NCBI GenBank assembly: GCA_024275615.1
Contig: JAJRYU010000020.1
Location: 1-5,471, forward strand
DNA length: 5,471 bases
Direction: 5' to 3'
DNA from: Planctomycetota bacterium
Lineage (GTDB): Bacteria > Planctomycetota > GCA-002687715 > DRQF01
The stretch's first letter is position 1. Each line of letters begins with the position of its first letter. A program made the translations under genes and the position numbers. The notes beneath the pieces are model-generated. The model had not been told where the DNA came from, searched no databases, and saw only the letters and a list, made by a program, of their open reading frames with translations. Shown piece by piece: positions 1 to 5,471 of this stretch.

Positions 1-1
1 A

Positions 2-547
2 TTCAAAGAAATAAGAGTTGTAGAAGCGCCGGTGGTTTGGGCTGAAGGCATGGCCCCGGATGAGTCCAAAGGCTGGGCCATGAAAGCGGCTTGGGATGTC
101 CTCGAAAGTTCCGCCGCAAAATCAGCCATCCTAAAAATAGCCCGTGTCGGCGACGACGTAGCCAAATCCGGATTCGCTTGGGTGATGCCGAATACGATCA
201 AGAATCCTGAGTTACTCAAGCCGTCCGATTTTGAGGAATTCAATCAGGCTTCATTGCAGGGAGGAGCGACGATTCACTCGTCTTTCTTCAAACCACGACC
301 GAAAGCTATTGCGGTTGGCACGGAGATCTATGTCAAGAAGGAGGGTTCCTTCGAAGTCCCAATCTACCCTGCTCCTCAGTGGCAAGAAGGTAAGAAAGCA
401 AAAATGAGAGTGGCCAGGGGAACTTCTGGGACGATCACGAAAGTGCTTTTCCTGGAAATTGGCGGAGCTACTGTGGTGCGCTATCAACTCAAACTCGAAG
501 GCGACAAAGTCGGCTGGGCGGCAGCGGACGTTGTCTTTAAGTTCTAA
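2..547 (+). CDS. Hypothetical protein, 3' part only, possible C-terminal SH3-like module
   Basis: The frame is open from the left edge to the TAA at 545-547, giving 181 residues. The true start lies upstream; the GTG at 32 is internal to the open frame and has no convincing ribosome binding site, so I treat the gene as partial. I do not recognise the family. The first ~75 visible residues look mostly helical and mixed in charge. The last ~65 residues alternate short beta-like stretches, with a Gly-Thr-x-Gly turn (RGTSGTITKV), a YQLKLEGDKVGWA segment and a final hydrophobic strand. This order resembles the bacterial SH3-like pattern, in which a Gly-Trp pair precedes the last strand; the match is by eye only. 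SH3-like modules often bind cell-wall or peptide ligands, but no function is assigned here. It converges on the esterase gene, with 63 bp between the stop codons. That the frame is coding: fairly sure. The SH3 call: weak. Confidence 0.72.
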   Translation, partial: FKEIRVVEAPVVWAEGMAPDESKGWAMKAAWDVLESSAAKSAILKIARVGDDVAKSGFAWVMPNTIKNPELLKPSDFEEFNQASLQGGATIHSSFFKPRPKAIAVGTEIYVKKEGSFEVPIYPAPQWQEGKKAKMRVARGTSGTITKVLFLEIGGATVVRYQLKLEGDKVGWAAADVVFKF

Positions 548-610
548 GTCGCAGATATTCTGAGTCGACTTTGATGCCCCACTCCAAGACTTCACTCCGG
601 CGACATTTGG
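548..610. other. Convergent intergenic gap
   Basis: This 63-bp spacer separates the stop codons of two genes transcribed toward each other. I see no GC-rich hairpin followed by a T-run on either strand, so no classic intrinsic terminator can be called. The only structure is the pair of short inverted repeats described separately, one arm of each lying in this gap. Confidence 0.6.
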
Positions 611-634
611 CTATAAGTCGACTCGGGCATCAAA
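562..634. repeat. Two short inverted-repeat pairs with swapped order
   Basis: GAGTCGACTT at 562-571 is the exact reverse complement of AAGTCGACTC at 615-624. TTTGATGCCC at 570-579 is the exact reverse complement of GGGCATCAAA at 625-634. The left copies overlap by two bases and the right copies abut, but their order is the same on both sides rather than mirrored, so they cannot form one continuous 18-bp stem. Either pair could form a 10-bp stem with a loop of 43-45 nt. The right arms lie in the last codons and just past the stop of the minus-strand esterase. Possible roles are a poor bidirectional terminator or a remnant of a local rearrangement. Confidence 0.5.
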
Positions 635-1867
635 CAGGAGGTCAGGGTCATTCCTCGGCATCGTCAGGAGAATTGTCGAGAAGGTACGCTCAACCCGCCC
701 CTTAAACTTGCTGGTACCATCCACCTTTATTTCGATTTCTTTGTCGAGATCAATGCGTGGTGCACCCAGAAGCACAGTGAGACCCTTGATTTCTTGAATG
801 CTTTCTAAGGCGTCAATGACAATAATATTGTTGTCGGTTGCTGTAGCCTCAAGGATCGTCCTTCTGTCTGGTTTCTGCCAATACAACCAATAGAAATGCC
901 TCTTCCACTTGAGCTTGGGCTGCCAAATGATCTTCCTTGGTCGGGCATCTCGCGTTTTTTCGGCCACCCATTTTTGAGTTGGCATGTACCCCGCTTTGGG
1001 TGGCGCATGCCCGCGACCGTTGACCCGCAAGTAGCGAAAATCGAAACCCCGAGGATGCTCCTTTTTCCACGCGGTGAGTTCCTTAAATGCGCGCTCGTTG
1101 GCAGCTGGCGGCACGTTCTTGTCGTCAAGGCTCTGGAAGAAGTGGAGCCGGAGGTTGTAGAGGTTGGGGATCACACCGGGAGCAATTGCCACGGCCTTGG
1201 ATCCTTCCCAAATGGGTGTGGGAGCCCCGGCATAGGGAGCGGCTCCGGCAAAAACATCGGCGTGATGTGCACCCAGCGTCCAGGAACCAAAACCACCCAT
1301 GCTATGGCCAGTTATGTAGATGCGGTTGGGATCAACTTTGCCCGTGCGTTTGGCCGCTTCGATCAGATCCATGACGAATTCTTCCGTCCCGGAAGTCGTC
1401 CAGCCATATTCTGTTTTCTCAAGCACTTCTGGGAAGATCCACCACCAACCGCCTCCGCCCATGCCGCTTGCCATGCTGCCGGCATCGCCTTGTCCTAGTC
1501 CACCGCCGTGAAGGCCAATAAAGAGAGTTTTCTGAGGCCTGCCTTTGACGATGTACTTGCCGATTTTCTTTTTCTTGTCGTAGAAGTACATGGTGCCGGA
1601 ACCTTTGATTCTTTTTCCAGCTTTTTTGACGTACTTCAGAACTTGTTTTCTCAGCGCGATCAACTTGGGGCCGGCTTGGAGTGGCAAGTAGCGTTCGTCG
1701 GCCACACGACGCATCTCTTGGCGCTGGCGCTCGTTCGCTGCTAGATAAGCTCGTACCAGCTTTTTCAGTTCTTTGCCTTTGGGCGGTGCGGTACGATCTT
1801 GAGCTAGTCCAGGAATGGATGCCACCAAGACGATGATGAAGGGGATGATGCGCGCAGTTCCTAGCAT
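611..1867 (-). CDS. Secreted alpha/beta-hydrolase (PHB-depolymerase/peptidase-like esterase) with C-terminal extension
   Basis: A 418-residue protein, ATG at 1867, stop at 613-611. Residues 1-22 form a signal peptide with one basic residue (R6), a hydrophobic core at 7-18 and a Gly-Leu-Ala site before Q23, so export is expected. Residues 24-100 are Lys/Arg-rich and helical. The hydrolase core spans about 105-305: oxyanion motif HGGG at 120-123, nucleophile elbow GHSMGG with Ser189, probable acid Asp249 (SLDDKNVP; Asp248 is the alternative) and His287 in NGRGHAP. The triad is therefore complete. The elbow YITGHSMGG is typical of esterase/PHB-depolymerase and 'predicted peptidase' families, so a serine ester or peptide hydrolase is likely; the substrate is unknown. 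Residues ~310-418 form an extra region with alternating hydrophobic strands, probably a small beta domain. The frame extends upstream to a TTG at 1915, but ATG 1867 has a better ribosome binding site and places the signal peptide at the N-terminus. Confidence 0.9.
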   Translation of the reverse strand: MLGTARIIPFIIVLVASIPGLAQDRTAPPKGKELKKLVRAYLAANERQRQEMRRVADERYLPLQAGPKLIALRKQVLKYVKKAGKRIKGSGTMYFYDKKKKIGKYIVKGRPQKTLFIGLHGGGLGQGDAGSMASGMGGGGWWWIFPEVLEKTEYGWTTSGTEEFVMDLIEAAKRTGKVDPNRIYITGHSMGGFGSWTLGAHHADVFAGAAPYAGAPTPIWEGSKAVAIAPGVIPNLYNLRLHFFQSLDDKNVPPAANERAFKELTAWKKEHPRGFDFRYLRVNGRGHAPPKAGYMPTQKWVAEKTRDARPRKIIWQPKLKWKRHFYWLYWQKPDRRTILEATATDNNIIVIDALESIQEIKGLTVLLGAPRIDLDKEIEIKVDGTSKFKGRVERTFSTILLTMPRNDPDLLFDARVDL

Positions 1868-1872
1868 GGTCA

Positions 1873-1877
1873 CTCTC
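1873..1877 (-). promoter_or_regulatory. Ribosome binding site deciding the esterase start
   Basis: On the minus strand GAGAG lies five bases before the ATG at 1867, a normal Shine-Dalgarno spacing. It supports this ATG over the in-frame TTG at 1915, which would put 16 extra residues in front of the signal peptide. Confidence 0.5.
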
Positions 1878-1943
1878 AATTGACTTACCGACGAGTTCAG
1901 CAAGAATGCTACCAAGAGAACGCCGAATCTCTAGGCAAATTCC

Positions 1944-1970
1944 TTGAGCTTTGCCGGGTTAACGTATAAT
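1944..1970 (+). promoter_or_regulatory. Probable sigma70-type promoter for the large membrane gene
   Basis: A perfect TATAAT box at 1965-1970 is preceded by TTGAGC at 1944-1949, which matches four of six positions of the TTGACA consensus. The spacer is 15 bp, shorter than the usual 16-18. Transcription would start near 1977, giving a leader of about 40 nt before the ATG at 2019. The leader has no well-placed Shine-Dalgarno: AAGGG at 1995-1999 is 19 bases from the ATG, too far for standard pairing. Confidence 0.45.
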
Positions 1971-2018
1971 CCTGTCTACAACTGAGACCAAAACAAGGGC
2001 CTGCCGTAACGTCTGATC

Positions 2019-5000
2019 ATGAGTGATACCCCCGAGAGCCCGCGATGCATTTCTGGTCGTTGGCTGTTCTTGTCAATTGCGGCCGCCTTTCTTGGCATCG
2101 TGGGCGTTATCGCACTGGACCTGAGTTTGTCTACTGGCTTTTCCAGGATTGACGAATTCTGGACCCTTGCTGTTCTCATGGGCTTCGCCGGGTCTTGGGC
2201 GCCGGCTTTGGGGTTGTTGTTCTTTTGGGACCATTGCTGCCAACACGTGGCAAAATTGAGCCGTTCGCATTCGAAGTTCTCGATGTGGGCAGCTAAGTTC
2301 TTGGCTATCACGCCATTTTCGATTCCGGTTTGGATTTTGGCGCAGAGTCTTTTCTCTGGCGGCAAAGCCCGACAGTATGCCTGGGGAGGGGTGGGGCCGA
2401 TCCTGGCTTTCCTCGTTTTTTTACTTCTCATCGCCTTAGTGAGACGCTTTTGGAGCCGCGTGCTTTGTCCACACGTCTGGGCCAACTCCTGTGTGTTGTT
2501 GCTATTGACGTTTTGCTTTTTTTGGATCGACCAGCACGTTTACGTCGGGCTGTACCCACGAATTCACGAAACCCTGGGGTTGTCTGCGTTCGCTTGCTCA
2601 GGACTGATAGTCCAGAGAATCCTCTTCAAGATCGTACCGTCAGAGAAGATCGTTCTCATCGGCGGTACGACGACGGTGCTGGCAGTTTCCCTTGCTGTTT
2701 GGCTCTATTTTTCTCTTTTCGCCGGTCCTTCGGCACCGCGGCTGCTTCTGTTCGAGGAGTTGTCGTCAACACGTACATGGGTTCGACGGCTCCCTCTTAG
2801 ACGAAGAAGAGAACAAATAAGGAGGCCAACGAGCCTCTCAGCGAGATTCAGGAACTGGAACCAGTTGCGAAGAAAGGGGCGAGAGCGCCTTGCGGAATTG
2901 CGCGGGGAGGAACAATACAATCTTCTCTTCGTGTCCGTCGATGCTGTGCGCCGCGACCACACCAGCCTCCATGGTTATGAGCGGAAAACGACGCCCTTCC
3001 TGGAAGAATTGGCGCAGAGCGCTTTTGTTTTCGATGACGCTCGCTCACCTTCGACCTCGAGTTTCTTTTCTTTGATGAGTATTCTGAGCGGTACCTATCC
3101 AAGTAGCATTAGTTTGCGAAGAGGACGTGACCCTGATCTGCTTGGACGAGCATTAGACGACATCGGCATGACCAGCCTAGGGATATACACCGACGCTGTG
3201 TTCACCGCCAGGCCACTGAGTTGGCCGAAGGCCGACTTGCGGTTGGGGCAAGATCGCTATGAGTTCAATACCGTCGAATCACAAGCGATGGTGGGGCGGC
3301 TTTTGGACGTCGTGGATGAAATTAAGTCACCGTTCTTCTTACTCACCCATTTGATGGATCCTCATTTCCCCTATGTACAACATGAGGGTTTCGAATTCGG
3401 CCCGGAGAAGATGGACGCCTATGATAGTGAACTTGCATTCACCGATTCGCAATTGCGCCGCTTGTTCAGAGGCCTAAGGGACAGGGACTTGCTTAAAAAG
3501 ACCATCGTTGTCGTCACTTCTGACCATGGCGAAGCTTTTGGTGAGCATGGCGCGTTTTTGCATGGTGGCTTGCCTCATGAAGAGCAGTGTCGCGTCCCCT
3601 TGCTTATTCATGTGCCATTCATGGAGGGTGGCAGAAAGATACATGGATCGATTTCTTTGACTTCGTTGGCACCAACGTTGGTGGACCTCTTGGGTGCACG
3701 TAAACTCGAAGACTGTGAAGTTCCAAGTCTCATCCCATTGATGCTGGGCATGGCTGATCCCAAGTCTTTCTATGCTGTTGTTGAGCGGCCAGCAATTTTC
3801 GAAGGCGAGAACCTACCGCCGGTGACAGCGATTGTGCAAGGAAAGCACAAGTACCGTGTTCAATATGACGCCGGACTGAAGTTGCTTTTTGACATCGAAA
3901 AGGACCCCGCGGAGAGCTTTGACCTTGCCACGATTCAGCCTGAGATGTTCGAGAAGATGGGGCAGATCTTCAGGGAATGGCAGTCAGACTGTATTTTTCA
4001 ACGAGAAGGAGATCGCGGGCTAAGTCCTGAGTTCACTGCGCTTCGTGACGAGATCCTCTTAGGGCATTACGAGGCGATCCCTCGCCTTTTTGATTTCCTG
4101 AGGACTGATGACAAAAACCTCCAGCAAAGCGCTGCCTTGCTCCTCTTCGATTTGGAGTTAGACGAAAACTTGTCACACGCAAATGGCCTTTGCTCCTTCG
4201 AGGGCAGGGATCTGGGTGGTCTCGGAGGATTGCAGGACTTACTTGAGGCCAAGTTTCAACGACGACCGCTGCTATCTGGGGCGAATCTCCTGACTAGCGA
4301 GAATGTTGCCTTACGCGGTCGGGCAGCACTTGTCTTGTGGCATCTCGCCGATCTCACGTTTGCGAAAGATCTTGCTCGTCGACGTCTAAAGGATGAGCAG
4401 AACACGGAGATTCGCGCAGACCTGTTTGGGACTCTCGCACGTGCTGGAGTTGAGGTTGACACCGTCGTCCTCATGAACATGGCAAGCTCACTGGAAGGCC
4501 CCGTGGCATCACGATTGCTCGTTAGTCTCATGTCTCGACCGGACAAGGAGCTACAACCGTTTATTGAAAGGACCGTAACAGAGAAGAACTCGCCCCTCAC
4601 TCACACACTCATTCAACACTTAGGTGCCGCCGACACGGAGTATCGTCGCAATCTCGTCGAACGTCTTCTGAGGCTTGACCGCTATACTCTGCGTGCAACC
4701 ACAGTTGGGGCTCTCCCGAATTTTCCTTCCAGTCCGTGGCTAAGAGGTCTCTTGATGCGCCTCGTGCGTCACGAACCTCATCGTGTCTTGCGCATCAAGG
4801 CTGCGATCCAACTCAATGAATATGCTGGCTCGGAAGTTTCTGCAGCGATGCTGGACGCTCTTGGTGTTTACCCCAGTTCTGCTCTTAGCATTGGCTACTT
4901 ATTGGCGACCTACCGCATCGCTGACTTGGAGGGTTGGTCAGCCAAAGAGAAAGAGTTCAACGAACCTCTTCGCGTCGGCAAGATTTGTGATGTGGACTTT

Positions 5001-5471
5001 GACATCAGTCGTTCCGAGCAACAATACGCTCGCCGACTCATGGTGACCTTGGTGAGGCGGCAAGAGGTCTTGCGGCACAATGATCAACTACAGATCAAAG
5101 ATCGAGATGGCAAGATTCTCCTGGCACAAGATTGCCATACGCAAACAGAAGTCATGTGCTTAGACATGGTTGTCAATCGAGGGAGAACGAAACTGCCTCT
5201 TTCTCTCTATTTGGTTTCTCCTGATCGCAAGAAGAACGACAACATTGGCGTGTTTTTGGCCAGCCTGATCGCCCTAAGAACCCCCTACACGCTGTGGCCC
5301 AGTGACATGAGAAATCTCAATCAAGTAGGCATCTTGCAGAGGTTCTCCCGCGGTTGGCGAACGAACCTCACGAAACCGGACCTGTGTTTTGCGCCTCCAG
5401 GTGGTGGCCGTGTTATCTTGGCAGGAGCGAAGGAATCCCGGGATAGTGCCGAAATCCACCTCGTTACGCCC
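2019..5471 (+). CDS. Giant seven-TM, alkaline-phosphatase/sulfatase-superfamily, HEAT-repeat protein (3' end outside window)
   Basis: From ATG 2019 the frame stays open for 1151 codons to the right edge. An in-frame TAA at 2007 lies just upstream and this is the first ATG after it. Modules in order: seven transmembrane helices (15-235), an Arg-rich linker (252-295), a sulfatase/alkaline-phosphatase-superfamily domain (about 298-655), HEAT-like repeats (about 675-945) and a probably beta-rich tail (970 onward). The catalytic domain has SVDAVRRDH (Asp308), DPHFPY (His449), TSDHGEAFGEHG (Asp502, His503) and the late FDIEKDPAE segment typical of sulfatase ends. The C/S-x-P-x-R sulfatase signature is absent: the nucleophile position is Ser348. 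Membrane phosphotransferases such as LtaS also combine an N-terminal membrane part with this fold, so transfer or hydrolysis of a phosphoester on an envelope substrate is plausible; sulfatase activity is less so. Substrate unknown. It is transcribed divergently from the esterase, with 151 bp between starts. Confidence 0.92.
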   Translation, partial: MSDTPESPRCISGRWLFLSIAAAFLGIVGVIALDLSLSTGFSRIDEFWTLAVLMGFAGSWAPALGLLFFWDHCCQHVAKLSRSHSKFSMWAAKFLAITPFSIPVWILAQSLFSGGKARQYAWGGVGPILAFLVFLLLIALVRRFWSRVLCPHVWANSCVLLLLTFCFFWIDQHVYVGLYPRIHETLGLSAFACSGLIVQRILFKIVPSEKIVLIGGTTTVLAVSLAVWLYFSLFAGPSAPRLLLFEELSSTRTWVRRLPLRRRREQIRRPTSLSARFRNWNQLRRKGRERLAELRGEEQYNLLFVSVDAVRRDHTSLHGYERKTTPFLEELAQSAFVFDDARSPSTSSFFSLMSILSGTYPSSISLRRGRDPDLLGRALDDIGMTSLGIYTDAVFTARPLSWPKADLRLGQDRYEFNTVESQAMVGRLLDVVDEIKSPFFLLTHLMDPHFPYVQHEGFEFGPEKMDAYDSELAFTDSQLRRLFRGLRDRDLLKKTIVVVTSDHGEAFGEHGAFLHGGLPHEEQCRVPLLIHVPFMEGGRKIHGSISLTSLAPTLVDLLGARKLEDCEVPSLIPLMLGMADPKSFYAVVERPAIFEGENLPPVTAIVQGKHKYRVQYDAGLKLLFDIEKDPAESFDLATIQPEMFEKMGQIFREWQSDCIFQREGDRGLSPEFTALRDEILLGHYEAIPRLFDFLRTDDKNLQQSAALLLFDLELDENLSHANGLCSFEGRDLGGLGGLQDLLEAKFQRRPLLSGANLLTSENVALRGRAALVLWHLADLTFAKDLARRRLKDEQNTEIRADLFGTLARAGVEVDTVVLMNMASSLEGPVASRLLVSLMSRPDKELQPFIERTVTEKNSPLTHTLIQHLGAADTEYRRNLVERLLRLDRYTLRATTVGALPNFPSSPWLRGLLMRLVRHEPHRVLRIKAAIQLNEYAGSEVSAAMLDALGVYPSSALSIGYLLATYRIADLEGWSAKEKEFNEPLRVGKICDVDFDISRSEQQYARRLMVTLVRRQEVLRHNDQLQIKDRDGKILLAQDCHTQTEVMCLDMVVNRGRTKLPLSLYLVSPDRKKNDNIGVFLASLIALRTPYTLWPSDMRNLNQVGILQRFSRGWRTNLTKPDLCFAPPGGGRVILAGAKESRDSAEIHLVTP
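2061..2723 (+). other. Membrane module, seven predicted TM helices (residues 15-235)
   Basis: Hydrophobic stretches lie at about residues 15-35, 47-69, 89-110, 122-141, 153-170, 186-203 and 211-235. The loops after helices 2, 4 and 6 are basic (HVAKLSRSHSK; RRFWSR; RILFK), and the loops after helices 1, 3 and 5 are less so or acidic. By the positive-inside rule the N-terminus is cytoplasmic and everything after helix 7, including the catalytic domain, is extracytoplasmic. Helix boundaries are estimated by eye. Confidence 0.75.
2910..3983 (+). other. Alkaline-phosphatase/sulfatase-superfamily catalytic domain (residues ~298-655)
   Basis: Probable single-metal active site: Asp308 (SVDAVRRDH), nucleophile Ser348, Asp502 and His503 (TSDHGEAFGEHG). 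This matches the acid-nucleophile-Asp-His set known from LtaS-type and phosphoethanolamine-transferase enzymes. His449 in DPHFPY and His515 in FLHGG are likely substrate-binding residues. The segment GYERKTTPFLEELA after Asp308 is also a standard feature of this superfamily. Confidence 0.88.
4041..4853 (+). other. HEAT-like helical repeat region (residues ~675-945)
   Basis: About eight units of roughly 30-40 residues, each a pair of amphipathic helices. The clearest are NVALRGRAALVLWHLAD (near residue 763), TEIRADLFGTLARAG, and VLRIKAAIQLNEYAG, with the Arg/Ala/Leu spacing typical of HEAT repeats. Such arrays usually form curved scaffolds for protein binding. Placed after an extracytoplasmic catalytic domain, this one should also face the periplasm or outside. 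Unit boundaries are approximate. Confidence 0.65.
4926..5471 (+). other. C-terminal region of unknown type, probably beta-rich (residues ~970-1151, incomplete)
   Basis: After the helical repeats the composition changes to short alternating strands (VGKICDVDFDIS, DQLQIKDRDGKILLA, KLPLSLYLVSP, GRVILAG, AEIHLVTP). Two Gly-Trp landmarks occur, at residues 972-973 and 1112-1113, each followed by a strand-like run, which hints at two related beta-sandwich units. I recognise no family. The region is cut by the window edge. Confidence 0.4.

Noticed and set aside
896..1498. A 200-codon plus-strand frame opposite the esterase
   Set aside because: The minus-strand frame carries the signal peptide and full catalytic triad; the plus-strand product shows no domain.
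1868..1915. Esterase start at the TTG at 1915
   Set aside because: It would add 16 residues before the signal peptide; the ATG at 1867 has GAGAG five bases upstream and gives a normal signal peptide.
1963..1995. A minus-strand promoter for the esterase (TTGGTC, 16 bp, TTATAC)
   Set aside because: Both boxes match the consensus poorly and overlap the better plus-strand promoter; not supportable as a feature.
1976..2485. A 169-codon minus-strand frame over the start of the large gene
   Set aside because: It is basic and low in recognisable features, overlaps the well-supported plus-strand frame and covers the promoter; read as a shadow.
2330..2800. A 156-codon plus-strand frame
   Set aside because: It lies in another frame inside the membrane part of the large gene; the 2019 frame has continuous hydrophobic helices and leads directly into the catalytic motifs.
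4067..4600. Two minus-strand frames (61 and 114 codons)
   Set aside because: They lie opposite the HEAT-repeat part of the large frame and encode Arg/Ser-rich sequence typical of antisense shadows.

Overview
The window looks like chromosomal DNA from a Gram-negative-type bacterium of intermediate G+C content. The most likely group is Planctomycetota or a relative. This rests on two things: a secreted alpha/beta-hydrolase with an extra C-terminal domain, and a very large membrane-anchored sulfatase-like protein with a HEAT-type repeat tail, both gene styles I associate with that group. The assignment is an inference; no rRNA or taxonomic marker is present. I see no RNA gene, insertion sequence, CRISPR array or phage gene.

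Layout, left to right. (1) Positions 2-547, plus strand: the 3' end of a gene whose start lies outside the window. It encodes an unrecognised protein ending in a possible SH3-like module. (2) Positions 548-610: a short convergent gap, part of an inverted-repeat arrangement that extends into the next gene. (3) Positions 611-1867, minus strand: a 418-residue secreted serine esterase/peptidase-like hydrolase with a complete catalytic triad. (4) Positions 1868-2018: a divergent intergenic region with a TATAAT promoter for the rightward gene. (5) Positions 2019-5471, plus strand: one uninterrupted frame of 1151 codons that runs off the right edge.

The large gene is the main content of the window and is easy to miss because it has no stop codon here. 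It reads as seven transmembrane helices (N-in, C-out by the positive-inside rule), an arginine-rich juxtamembrane segment, an alkaline-phosphatase/sulfatase-superfamily catalytic domain, about eight HEAT-like helical repeats, and a C-terminal probably beta-rich region of unknown type. The catalytic domain keeps the metal-site residues but lacks the C/S-x-P-x-R signature needed for formylglycine sulfatases. It is therefore better described as a membrane-bound phosphotransferase or phosphodiesterase-like enzyme of unknown substrate than as a true sulfatase.

The esterase and the large membrane protein are divergently transcribed. Both are predicted to act outside the cytoplasm, but nothing in the sequence shows that they share a pathway.
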